This document shows, one piece after another, positions 1 to 6,855 of a stretch of 13,672 bases of DNA. Below the pieces are notes generated by a model, which worked only from the letters and a program-made list of their open reading frames with translations, made no database searches and was not told where the DNA came from. Source of the DNA: BPGL01 sp035463115 (GTDB taxonomy: Bacteria; Actinomycetota; UBA4738; HRBIN12); contig DATHTO010000138.1 in NCBI GenBank assembly GCA_035463115.1, positions 1 to 13,672 of the forward strand. The letters run 5' to 3'. The translations under genes were made by a program, and so were the position numbers. The stretch's first letter is position 1, and each line of letters starts with the position of its first letter.

Positions 1-1823
1 TCGTCCATCACGTAGCCGGCTTCGTCGAGCGCGATCACGTAGCGCGAACGCCCGGGTGCGAGGTCGTCGGTGCGGCACGGGAACACGTGGTCGACGAGCG
101 CCCGCGCGTCGGGCCCCGCGACGAGGAACTTCCCGAGCGTGCCGACGTCCATGATCCCGGCGGCGGACCGGACGGCCGCGTACTCGTCCTCCCAGGCGCC
201 GTAGCGGAAGGGACGCAGCCAGCTCCCCGACCGGTCGACGTGCGCGCCCGACGCCACGTGCCGATCGTGCAGGGCCGTTCGCTTCTCGACGATCTCGTCG
301 ACGCCGCCGAGCAACGACTCGAGCGAGACCGGCCGCGCCGGCGGCCGCGCGGTCGTGCGCGCCGCCGGCGCCGCTTCCGACGGGCGGCGCTCCGCGACGA
401 ACCGTGCGAGCTGACGACCGCACATCGCGCCCTGACACGGTCCCATCGTCGCGGTCGTGTAGCGCTTCAGGATCTCGGAACTGCGCCAGCCCTCCGCCCA
501 CGCGGCGGCGAGCTCCGACGCCCCGACGTCCTCGCACAGGCAGACGTAGCCGGCGTCGCCGAGCGGCGCGTCGATCGGCGGGCGGGAACCCGGATCGTCG
601 CCGCGCGCGGCCGCCCGACCCGACGCCTCGGCCTCGTCGACCGTGCACCCCGGCGACGCCGCGTCGCCCGCGGCGATCGCGGGCTCGACGCCGGCCATGC
701 GCAGGAGCCCGTCGCGCGGCGCGAGGCCCACCGACACCACGACGCCGTCGCAGGTGAACGCCCGTTCGCCGCCGTCGGTCCGCACCCGCACGCCGGCGAC
801 GTGCCCCTTCCCGACGACCTCGACGATCGCGCCCTCGACGAGGTCGACGCCGTCGAGCACGACCGTGGCATCGGCGCCGAGGTCCGACCCGGGGACGCGG
901 ACGACCGCCTCGATCGACACGCCGGCCTCGCGCAGCACCCGCACGTGCTCGACGGCCTCGGGCGCTCCGGCCAGGACGACGGCCCGCGTCGCCGGCGGCA
1001 CGCCGTGGACGCCCGCGAGCCTGGCCGCGCCGCGCCCGAGCCACACGCCGGGCAGGTCGTTGCCGCGGAAGACCGCGTGCGCGCCGATCGCGCCCGTCGC
1101 GACGACGATGCGTTCGGCGTCGACCTCGATCGTCTCGTCGGCGCCCACGAGCGGCACCTGGCCGCCCTCGTAGATCCCGACGGCGGTGGTGCGCTCGAGG
1201 ATCTCGGCTCCTGCGGCGCGCGCCTCGGCCGCGAGCGCGTCGATGCGCCCGCGCGCCGGTCCCGGCGGGATCGCCGCGCCGAGCGTGCCCTCGTCACAGC
1301 ACACCACGGTCGCGCCGGCGGCCGCCGCTTCCGCCGCCGCCGCGAGGCCCGCCACCCCTCCGCCGATCACCAGGACGTCGACCCGCAGGTACCGGAACCG
1401 CGACGGCGTCGGCGGGGCGCCGACCGGCAGCCGCCCGACGCCGGTCGCTCGGCGGATCACGCGTTCGGCGATCGGCCAGGCGAACCGTGGACGGATGAAC
1501 GTCTTCGAGTAGAAGCCGACCGGCAGCAGCCGGTGCATCCGGTCGGTGATCGCCAGCAGGTCACGGTCGGTCGACGGCCAACCGGTCTCGCGGCGCACGC
1601 GCTGGCCGTCACGCGCCTCCGCCGTGCATGCGCGCACGCCGGGACGACCGTCGAGCGTGACGAGGCAGTTCGGACAATCGCCGGTGCCGCAGTACAGACC
1701 TCGGGGGCGGTGGTACTTCAGCGACCGGTTGAACGTTCGGACGCCGGCACGGAACAGGGCGCTCCCGACCGTGTCGCCGTCCTCGATCGGAACGGCCCGC
1801 CCCTCGAAGTCAAGCGAGCCCAT
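1..1823 (-). CDS. soxA: Sarcosine oxidase-like alpha subunit, 3' end cut by window
   Basis: Large subunit of a heterotetrameric sarcosine oxidase-like flavoenzyme, which oxidatively demethylates sarcosine or a related N-methyl amino acid and can pass the one-carbon unit to tetrahydrofolate. About 607 residues are visible of roughly 950-1000 usual for the family; the C-terminus lies beyond base 1. Domains in order: an N-terminal 2Fe-2S ferredoxin-like part with C45, C50, C53 and C66; an FAD Rossmann motif IGGGVAGL starting near residue 153; a BFD-like/SoxA-A3 segment with C428, C430, C463 and C468; then the start of the aminomethyltransferase-like (GCV_T) domain from about residue 510. The ATG at 1823 overlaps the end of soxD by 14 nt, implying translational coupling. 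Both cysteine sets look able to bind Fe-S clusters, unlike the classical soluble enzyme, so an opine or D-amino-acid dehydrogenase-like electron route is an alternative. Family call firm, substrate inferred. Confidence 0.9.
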   Translation of the reverse strand, partial: MGSLDFEGRAVPIEDGDTVGSALFRAGVRTFNRSLKYHRPRGLYCGTGDCPNCLVTLDGRPGVRACTAEARDGQRVRRETGWPSTDRDLLAITDRMHRLLPVGFYSKTFIRPRFAWPIAERVIRRATGVGRLPVGAPPTPSRFRYLRVDVLVIGGGVAGLAAAAEAAAAGATVVCCDEGTLGAAIPPGPARGRIDALAAEARAAGAEILERTTAVGIYEGGQVPLVGADETIEVDAERIVVATGAIGAHAVFRGNDLPGVWLGRGAARLAGVHGVPPATRAVVLAGAPEAVEHVRVLREAGVSIEAVVRVPGSDLGADATVVLDGVDLVEGAIVEVVGKGHVAGVRVRTDGGERAFTCDGVVVSVGLAPRDGLLRMAGVEPAIAAGDAASPGCTVDEAEASGRAAARGDDPGSRPPIDAPLGDAGYVCLCEDVGASELAAAWAEGWRSSEILKRYTTATMGPCQGAMCGRQLARFVAERRPSEAAPAARTTARPPARPVSLESLLGGVDEIVEKRTALHDRHVASGAHVDRSGSWLRPFRYGAWEDEYAAVRSAAGIMDVGTLGKFLVAGPDARALVDHVFPCRTDDLAPGRSRYVIALDEAGYVMD

Positions 1824-2046
1824 CGACCCGGTTCTCGGCCACGTCGCGCTCGATCGTCAGCCACCGCCGGCACCCGAGCGCGTGGAACCAGCGCTCCCGC
1901 TGGGCACCCGGCGCGTTCGCGCGGTGGTACACCCGAGCGAATTCGTCGTCGGGGTCGTCCGACGCCGGCCACCGGAACTCCCCGCCGAACGTGAACTCCG
2001 TGTACGGCCGACGCCCGCAGTGCGGGCACGGGATCTTCACGCCCAC
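1810..2046 (-). CDS. soxD: Sarcosine oxidase delta subunit
   Basis: Small zinc-binding subunit of heterotetrameric sarcosine oxidase, which packs against the alpha subunit. The 78-residue product has the family hallmarks: an N-terminal C-P-H-C pair (C7, C10), the phrase EFTFGGE, and a C-terminal H55-x3-C59 pair. These match the zinc ligands known for this subunit. I chose the GTG at 2046 because a GGAGG (2054-2058) sits 7 nt upstream; a second GTG at 2040 would give a 13-nt spacing. The family is normally encoded soxB-soxD-soxA-soxG, yet no soxB precedes it: the next gene upstream is a MarR regulator ending at 2175. The 128 bp between them may hold the promoter. The 3' end overlaps soxA by 14 nt. 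Confidence 0.9.
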   Translation of the reverse strand: MGVKIPCPHCGRRPYTEFTFGGEFRWPASDDPDDEFARVYHRANAPGAQRERWFHALGCRRWLTIERDVAENRVDGLA

Positions 2047-2053
2047 GCGATCT

Positions 2054-2058
2054 CCTCC
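2054..2058 (-). promoter_or_regulatory. Shine-Dalgarno of soxD
   Basis: GGAGG on the minus strand, 7 nt before the GTG at 2046. It decides between two in-frame GTG codons 6 nt apart, and is one of the few strong ribosome binding sites in this window. Confidence 0.6.
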
Positions 2059-2174
2059 GTGCGGCCGGCTCCGTGGCATCCGGCTCGGTGTGTCCGGACC
2101 GGCGAGGCGTCAGGGTGCCACACGGTCCCGGACGCCCACCGCTGGAGCTCGTGAACGCCGGTCACGCACCCCGC

Positions 2175-2612
2175 TCAGGCGGCGTCGTCCTCGTCCGCCG
2201 GCACCAGGAGCTCGAGCGCCTCGCGGAGCGCGTCGTAGCGCCGATCGCCCAGGTCGCGACGAGCGCGCTGCTCGAGGCCCTGCACCGCGCGCCGGTACTC
2301 GGCCGCCACGCGGCGCCCCTTCGCCGTGAGGCGGACCAGCTTCGCGCGTGCGTCGTCGGGGTCGGGCACACGACGGACGTAGCCACGCTCCTCGAGCTCG
2401 TCGATCGTGAGCATCATGCCCTGCTTCGTCATCCGCGCCCGGCGTGCCAGCGCGGTGAGACGGGTGCCGCTCCGCCGGTCGACGGCGAGGAACACCGATG
2501 CATGCCCCGGCCGGAGGTCGGGATAGCCACGCTCCTCGAGATCGTCGTCGAGCTCGGCGGCGAGCGCGCGGTGGGCCTCGAGGAGCAGCCGCGGGAGATC
2601 GGACCCTGCCAC
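2175..2612 (-). CDS. MarR-family transcriptional regulator
   Basis: A 145-residue winged-helix repressor-type regulator, the usual length for MarR proteins. Residues 50-96 form the DNA-binding core: LTALARRARMTKQGMMLTIDELE is the helix-turn-helix, followed by ERGYVRR and the wing with the conserved D-P-x-D-x-R pattern (84-89) and LT-x-KG (95-99). The flanking N- and C-terminal helices would form the dimer interface. Start: the frame stays open further upstream, but the GTG at 2612 gives a normal-length protein and lies just downstream of a TTGACC-N17-GACGAT promoter, so the mRNA would be almost leaderless. It is divergent from the VIT1-family transporter (2764) and lies 128 bp upstream of soxDA on the same strand. 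It may control either unit or itself. The ligand is unknown. Confidence 0.88.
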   Translation of the reverse strand: MAGSDLPRLLLEAHRALAAELDDDLEERGYPDLRPGHASVFLAVDRRSGTRLTALARRARMTKQGMMLTIDELEERGYVRRVPDPDDARAKLVRLTAKGRRVAAEYRRAVQGLEQRARRDLGDRRYDALREALELLVPADEDDAA

Positions 2613-2621
2613 CTCCGAGCC

Positions 2622-2650
2622 ATCGTCGCAGCGGCGGGCGGGGTGGTCAA
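2622..2650 (-). promoter_or_regulatory. Putative promoter of the marR gene
   Basis: Minus strand: -35 TTGACC (2650-2645), 17-nt spacer, -10 GACGAT (2627-2622). The predicted transcription start falls only a few nucleotides before the GTG at 2612, so little or no 5' leader is expected. The -10 box is a weak match, so this is tentative. Confidence 0.4.
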
Positions 2651-2700
2651 TCAGCCTGACGACCGTCCCGACGGAGATGCCCCGCGAGGAGGCCCGCTGG

Positions 2701-2736
2701 GCGCCACCAGCGCTGCCACGCGCCACCAGCGCTGCC
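2701..2736 (+). repeat. Two tandem copies of a 17-bp repeat, 19-bp period
   Basis: GCGCCACCAGCGCTGCC occurs at 2701-2717 and again at 2720-2736, identical in all 17 bases and spaced 2 nt apart. Just upstream, CGCTGG (2695-2700) pairs with CCAGCG (2707-2712) as an inverted repeat. The block ends where the -35 element of the transporter promoter would be, between the divergent marR and VIT genes. It is a plausible operator for the MarR protein, but binding is inferred from position only. Confidence 0.6.
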
Positions 2737-2751
2737 GCGCAGGCCCGGGGG

Positions 2752-2757
2752 TATCCT
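2752..2757 (+). promoter_or_regulatory. -10 box of the VIT-family gene, leaderless layout
   Basis: TATCCT is followed by exactly 6 nt and then the GTG at 2764. A start of transcription 7 nt after the box would coincide with the start codon. No -35 hexamer is recognisable (GCGCTG at the expected place, inside the tandem repeat), and no Shine-Dalgarno precedes the GTG. Confidence 0.55.
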
Positions 2758-2763
2758 GCCGGC

Positions 2764-3585
2764 GTGCCGGACCTGTCTCCCGAGGACGCCGAGACGAAGG
2801 CGCAGCTGCCCGAGCTCCAGCAGGCACATCGCGGGCTGCGACGGCGAGGGCACGGCGGGCTCGTGCCGCACGAGGGCCCGACCGAGGGTGAGCAGTCGTC
2901 GTCGGCGGGCAAGAGCGGAACGCTCCGCGCCGCGATCTTCGGCGTGAACGACGGCCTGGTCTCGAACGCCGCGCTGATCATGGGCTTCGCCGGCGCCGAT
3001 CAGCCCCGCGAGGTGATCCTGCTGGCCGGCATCGCGGGGCTCCTCGCCGGAGCCTTCTCGATGGGCGCCGGCGAGTACATCTCGATGCGCGTCCAACGCG
3101 AGCTGCTCGAGCGGATGCTTCACCTCGAGGCCCACGAGCTCGGTTCCGACCGTCTCGGCGAGCTCGACGAGCTCGCCGAGATCTACGAGCGCAAAGGGAT
3201 CGACCCCGAGCTCGCCCGTGAGGTCGCGACCCAACTGATGTCCGATCCCCAGGTCGCTCTCGACACGCACGCGCGCGAGGAGCTCGGGATCGACCCCGAC
3301 GAGGGGCTCGGCTCGCCGACGGGGGCGGCGGTGTCGTCGTTCGGAACGTTCTCCGTCGGCGCGCTCGTGCCGTTGCTTCCGTTCGTGTTCGTCGACGGGG
3401 TGCAGGGCACCCTGCTGTCGCTCGGAGTGACCGGGGTGGCGCTGCTGTCCGTCGGCGGCGCGACGTCACGTCTCACGGGCAAGCCCGTGCTGCCGTCGGC
3501 GTTGCGGATGTTCGCGATCGGGATCGGCGCCACCGCCGTCACCTACGCGATCGGCTCGCTCCTCGGCGTCTCGGTCCTCGGCTGA
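2764..3585 (+). CDS. VIT1/CCC1-family Fe(II)/Mn(II) transporter
   Basis: Predicted inner-membrane carrier of the CCC1/VIT1 (DUF125) family, which moves ferrous iron or manganese out of the cytoplasm. The product is 273 aa. A hydrophilic N-terminal tail of about 50 residues (His- and Arg-rich around 22-36) precedes the conserved GVNDGLVSN at 60-68 in the first membrane helix. The second helix ends in the family motif SMGAGEYIS. A Glu/Asp-rich cytoplasmic section, which in known members carries the metal-binding helices, is followed by three hydrophobic segments near the C-terminus. The frame is open further upstream, but the GTG at 2764 lies 6 nt after a TATCCT box, fitting a leaderless transcript. 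It is divergent from a MarR gene and converges on the ABC transporter gene (90 bp between stops). Family call strong; metal not determinable here. Confidence 0.9.
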   Translation: MPDLSPEDAETKAQLPELQQAHRGLRRRGHGGLVPHEGPTEGEQSSSAGKSGTLRAAIFGVNDGLVSNAALIMGFAGADQPREVILLAGIAGLLAGAFSMGAGEYISMRVQRELLERMLHLEAHELGSDRLGELDELAEIYERKGIDPELAREVATQLMSDPQVALDTHAREELGIDPDEGLGSPTGAAVSSFGTFSVGALVPLLPFVFVDGVQGTLLSLGVTGVALLSVGGATSRLTGKPVLPSALRMFAIGIGATAVTYAIGSLLGVSVLG

Positions 3586-3675
3586 GGCCGCACCCGACGT
3601 GACGCGCATGTCGTGCGATCGCGCGAGGAAGGGCCCGCGCTCCGACGCCGCCGCAGCCCCCGACACCGCCGTGCG

Positions 3676-5646
3676 TCATGCGTCGCGCGACGAGGCGGCA
3701 GGCAGGACCGTGCCGTCGGCGAGGACGACGCCGTCGGCGTCCACGGCTTCGAGCTCCCCGCCGCGGAACTGCTGTTCGTAGAGCTGCGCGTACAGACCGC
3801 CGCGCGCAAGGAGCTCGTCGTGCGTGCCTCGCTCCGCGATCCGTCCGCGTTCCAGGACGAAGATCACGTCGGCCGCGAGGATCGTCGACAGTCGGTGCGC
3901 GATCGCGATCGTCGTGCGACCGCTCATCAGCGGCTCGAGCGCCGACTGCACGAGCCGTTCCGACGTCGTGTCGAGCGACGAGGTGGCCTCGTCGAGGATC
4001 AGGATCTTCGGGTCCTTCAGGATGACGCGCGCGATCGCGAGCCGCTGCTTCTCGCCGCCCGAGAGCTTGTACCCGCGCTCGCCGACGATCGTGTCGTAGC
4101 CCTCGGGGAGCTCCGCGATACGCTCGTGGATGTTCGCGGCACGCGCGGCAACCTCGAGCTCCTCCTGCGTGGCGTCGGGCCGCCCGTAGAGCAGGTTCCG
4201 GCGGATCGTGTCGTGGAACAGGTACGTCTCCTGCGTCACCACGCCCATCAGGGACCCGAGCGACTCGAGGGTGACGTCGCGGACGTCGTGCCCGTCGACG
4301 CGCACCGATCCCTCCTGCACGTCGTAGAGCCGTGGGATCAGGTACGTGATCGTCGTCTTCCCGGCACCGGACGGACCGACGAGGGCGGCGAGCTGGCCGG
4401 GCTCGATCTGCATCGACACGTCGTCGAGCGTCCAGCGCCGTCCGGTGACGTCGCTCGGCCGGTCGAGGTCCGGCGAGACGGGCGTCTCGACCTGCTCGTC
4501 CTCGTAGCGGAAGCGGACGTGGTCGAGCTCGACGCGCCCGCGCGCGGTGGCGGGGTCGAGCTGGGCAGCGCCGGGCGCGTCGACGATGTCGTGGCGCAGG
4601 TCGAGGTACTCGAAGATGCGGTCGAACAGCGCGAACGAGGACTGCACCTCCGTCGAGACCTGCAGCATCGACCCGATCGGGAAGAACAGGCGCGATTGCA
4701 GCGTCGTGAACGCGACGATGTCACCGGCGCCGACGGCGTTCCCGTCGTTCGACAGCAACCATCCGGCCACGAGGTACACGAGCGCCGGGGTGATCGAGAA
4801 GAAGGTTCCGACGATCGCGAAGAACGACCGCCCGATCATCGTCTGCCGGATCTGCAGGCCGGTCAGCCGCTCGTTCTCTTCGCGGAACCGCCCGATCTCG
4901 AAGCGCTGCCGGCCGAACGACTTCGACAGGAGGATCCCGCTGACCGACAGGGTCTCCTCGGTCACGGCGGTGAGGTCGGCGAGCGTCCGCTGGGTGTTGG
5001 TCGCGACCTCGCGCCGAGCCTTGCCGACCTTGGCGGTCAGCACGAGGAAGAACGGCATCATGAAGAGCGAGAGGACCGTGAACGGGACCGAGATCAGCAG
5101 CATCGCGATCAGCGTGCTCACGATCACGACGACGTTCGACAGGATCGACGACGCCGTGTCGGTCACGACCGTCTGCACGCCTCCGACGTCGTTCGCGAGC
5201 CGGGACTGGATCTCTCCCGTCCTCGTCGTCGTGAAGAACCGCATCGGCATGTGCTGGAGGTGCGTGTAGAGCGCGTTCCGGAGGTCCTGCATCACGCGCA
5301 GTCCGACGAGGTTCGCGAAGTACGTCTGGCCGACGCCGATCGCGCCCGTCACGATCGGGATGATCACCATCAGCGCCACGCCGACGTAGACGACGTCCAG
5401 GTTCGGGCAGGCCACCCCGTCGCACGAGCCCTGGATGCCGAAGAGCCCCGCGTCGAAGATCCACTTGATCAACAGGGGGTTCGCGACGCCGAGCGCCGAC
5501 GTGATCGCGATCGCGATCCCGACGAGCCAGACCTTCCGACGGTACGGAGCGAAGGTCGCGACGACGCGCCGCACGGTGGTACGCCGGATCGGGCGAGGGT
5601 CCTCGTCGGAGAGGCGGGGGTTGAGGAAGCGGCCGTGGCGACCCAC
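3676..5646 (-). CDS. ABC exporter, fused membrane and ATPase domains
   Basis: Half-size exporter-type ABC transporter (MsbA/multidrug type) of 656 aa that would dimerise in the cytoplasmic membrane. The N-terminal half (about 40-350) is the six-helix transmembrane domain. The first extracytoplasmic loop has two cysteines in GSCDGVACPN, possibly a disulfide. The ATPase domain has Walker A GPSGAGKTT at 424, signature LSGGE at 528, Walker B ILILDEATS with D552 and E553, and H-loop H584. Oddities: about 18 extra residues between the first ATPase strand (FRYEDE) and the WTLDDVSM strand, and a C-terminal tail of about 30 residues after the usual end. The GTG at 5646 was chosen because a TATCCT box lies exactly 6 nt upstream and no ribosome binding site is present. 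It follows the uracil-DNA glycosylase gene by 29 nt. Substrate unknown. Confidence 0.92.
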   Translation of the reverse strand: MGRHGRFLNPRLSDEDPRPIRRTTVRRVVATFAPYRRKVWLVGIAIAITSALGVANPLLIKWIFDAGLFGIQGSCDGVACPNLDVVYVGVALMVIIPIVTGAIGVGQTYFANLVGLRVMQDLRNALYTHLQHMPMRFFTTTRTGEIQSRLANDVGGVQTVVTDTASSILSNVVVIVSTLIAMLLISVPFTVLSLFMMPFFLVLTAKVGKARREVATNTQRTLADLTAVTEETLSVSGILLSKSFGRQRFEIGRFREENERLTGLQIRQTMIGRSFFAIVGTFFSITPALVYLVAGWLLSNDGNAVGAGDIVAFTTLQSRLFFPIGSMLQVSTEVQSSFALFDRIFEYLDLRHDIVDAPGAAQLDPATARGRVELDHVRFRYEDEQVETPVSPDLDRPSDVTGRRWTLDDVSMQIEPGQLAALVGPSGAGKTTITYLIPRLYDVQEGSVRVDGHDVRDVTLESLGSLMGVVTQETYLFHDTIRRNLLYGRPDATQEELEVAARAANIHERIAELPEGYDTIVGERGYKLSGGEKQRLAIARVILKDPKILILDEATSSLDTTSERLVQSALEPLMSGRTTIAIAHRLSTILAADVIFVLERGRIAERGTHDELLARGGLYAQLYEQQFRGGELEAVDADGVVLADGTVLPAASSRDA

Positions 5647-5652
5647 GCAACG

Positions 5653-5658
5653 AGGATA
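5653..5658 (-). promoter_or_regulatory. -10 box of the ABC transporter, leaderless layout
   Basis: Minus-strand TATCCT, 6 nt before the GTG at 5646, the same hexamer and spacing as at the VIT-family gene. It sits in the 29-nt gap after the glycosylase stop codon, so the transporter probably has its own promoter. No clear -35 element. Confidence 0.55.
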
Positions 5659-5675
5659 CGCGCGCGCTCGGTCAG

Positions 5676-6419
5676 CTATTCCCGGGGATCGCGGCGCCCG
5701 AGCGCACGAGCGCGGACGAAGATCGCGTCGAGCATCGCCGGCGTGAGCTTGCCCGTGAAGGTGTTCTGCTGGCTCGGATGGAACGCGCCGAGCAACCGGA
5801 ACGGCCCCACGTCGGCCTCGGCGCCGTGGCCGAAGCGGGGCTTCGGTCTCGCGACGTGCCCGATCGCGGCGAGCGCCCGGAGCGCCCCGTCCCACGCGAA
5901 CGCTCCGAGGCACACGAGCACGTTCGCGTCCTCGAGGACGTCGAGCTCTCGCTCGAGGTACGGCAGACAGGCGTCGCGCTCTTCCGGGGTGGGTCGGTTC
6001 GCCGGGGGGGCGCATCGGTTCACGGCCGCGACCCACATCCCGTCGAGGCGCAGGCCGTCGTTCCGGTGCGTCGACGTCGGCTGGTTCGCGAACCCCGTCC
6101 GGTACAGCGACGCGAAGAGGAAGTCGCCGGACCGATCGCCGGTGAAGATCCGGCCCGTGCGGTTGCCACCGTGCGCGGCCGGGGCGAGCCCGATCACGAC
6201 GATGCCGGCGTTCGGATCGCCGAAGCTCGGCACCGGCCGACCCCAGTACGCCCGGTCGGCGAACCGGGCCACCTTCGTCTCCGCCGCCTGCTCGCGCCAG
6301 GCGACGAGGCGGGGGCATCGCGTGCAGACGACGACCTCCCCCTCGATCGCGGCGAGCGCCTCGGTGCGAGCATCCGCCGCCATCAGTGGATCCGAGGGCC
6401 CGGCCGCCGTGGGGTCCAT
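5676..6419 (-). CDS. udgB: Uracil-DNA glycosylase, family 5 (UDGb)
   Basis: Base-excision-repair enzyme that removes uracil, and in family 5 also some other deaminated bases such as hypoxanthine, from DNA. The 247-aa product shows the family 5 signature GLAPAAHGGNRTGR (77-90) followed by FTGD; motif A lacks a polar catalytic residue at the usual family 1 position, as is typical of UDGb. NRCAPPANRPTPEE (134-147) and the late HPS (214-216) are the other landmarks. C32, C35, C136 and C151 are placed to ligate the 4Fe-4S cluster. The start at 6419 fits a TACGCT box 9 nt upstream; an ATG at 6383 would also keep every motif. It lies 25 nt after the 136-aa unknown gene and 29 nt before the ABC transporter gene. 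Confidence 0.93.
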   Translation of the reverse strand: MDPTAAGPSDPLMAADARTEALAAIEGEVVVCTRCPRLVAWREQAAETKVARFADRAYWGRPVPSFGDPNAGIVVIGLAPAAHGGNRTGRIFTGDRSGDFLFASLYRTGFANQPTSTHRNDGLRLDGMWVAAVNRCAPPANRPTPEERDACLPYLERELDVLEDANVLVCLGAFAWDGALRALAAIGHVARPKPRFGHGAEADVGPFRLLGAFHPSQQNTFTGKLTPAMLDAIFVRARALGRRDPRE

Positions 6420-6428
6420 GTCGGCTCG

Positions 6429-6434
6429 AGCGTA
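6429..6434 (-). promoter_or_regulatory. Putative -10 box of udgB
   Basis: Minus-strand TACGCT, 9 nt before the ATG at 6419, in the short gap after the stop of the preceding gene. It predicts a leader of two or three nucleotides at most. No convincing -35 element, so confidence is modest. Confidence 0.4.
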
Positions 6435-6444
6435 CCGACGGTGC

Positions 6445-6855
6445 TCACGTGCGCACCCGCAGCGCGCGGAACCGCGCCTCGGCGTCCTCGAACGGATCCA
6501 ACGGGTCGAGCAGCCCCTGGATCGTCCCCAGCAGCCCCTCGAACCCGCCCAGGTCGGGCGCCTCCGTCCGCAGGGTCGCGGCGCGTTCGCGGGCGCGTGC
6601 GAGACCGGCGTCGCATCGGCGCCACACGTCGTCGACCTCCGGACGTCGCCACGGCGGCATCAGGACGTCGACGCGCTCGAGCGCATCCTCGAAGTCGGCC
6701 AGGGCGTCGACGAGCGGACGCCCCGGCAGCCGGTTCGTCGGCAGCGCTCCGGCGAGCCCCTCCTTCGCGGGCTCGAGCTCGTCGAGGACCCGCCGGAACG
6801 CCTCGGCGGCCGGCACGAGCTCCGGGGGCAGCTGCTTGCGACGGAAGGGGCTCAC
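6445..6855 (-). CDS. Conserved-looking hypothetical protein, 136 aa
   Basis: I do not recognise this protein. It begins VSPFRRKQLPPELVPAA and looks almost entirely helical and charged, with no signal peptide or membrane segment. The middle section LMPPWRRPEVDDVWRRCDAG (near 67-86) is rich in Trp, Pro and charged residues and looks like the conserved core. It contains a single cysteine. The C-terminal part is again amphipathic (LGTIQGLLDPLDPFEDAEARF). The GTG start at 6855 overlaps the stop of the phosphodiesterase gene by 4 nt (GTGA), so translation is almost certainly coupled. That is the only clue to function: it may act with the phosphodiesterase or on lipid-derived substrates, which is inference. 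Codon bias matches the neighbours, supporting a real gene. Confidence 0.75.
   Translation of the reverse strand: MSPFRRKQLPPELVPAAEAFRRVLDELEPAKEGLAGALPTNRLPGRPLVDALADFEDALERVDVLMPPWRRPEVDDVWRRCDAGLARARERAATLRTEAPDLGGFEGLLGTIQGLLDPLDPFEDAEARFRALRVRT

Noticed and set aside
87..1994. Long plus-strand open frame opposite soxA and soxD
   Set aside because: Arg/Pro/Asp-rich low-complexity translation with no recognisable domain; it mirrors the high-GC codons of the genuine minus-strand genes.
2047..2174. Glycine-type riboswitch upstream of soxD
   Set aside because: Sarcosine/glycine genes sometimes have one, but no recognisable conserved core of that riboswitch is present in the 128 bp.
2647..3270. 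Minus-strand open frame opposite the VIT-family gene
   Set aside because: Reads as Leu/Gly/Asp/Glu-rich shadow of the transporter codons; the plus frame contains the family motifs.
3586..3675. Terminator between the convergent transporter genes
   Set aside because: I looked for a GC stem with a T run in either direction and saw only weak, imperfect stems.
3681..3692. 12-bp palindrome CGTCGCGCGACG
   Set aside because: Lies within the last codons of the ABC transporter and is built of CG dinucleotides expected at this GC content.
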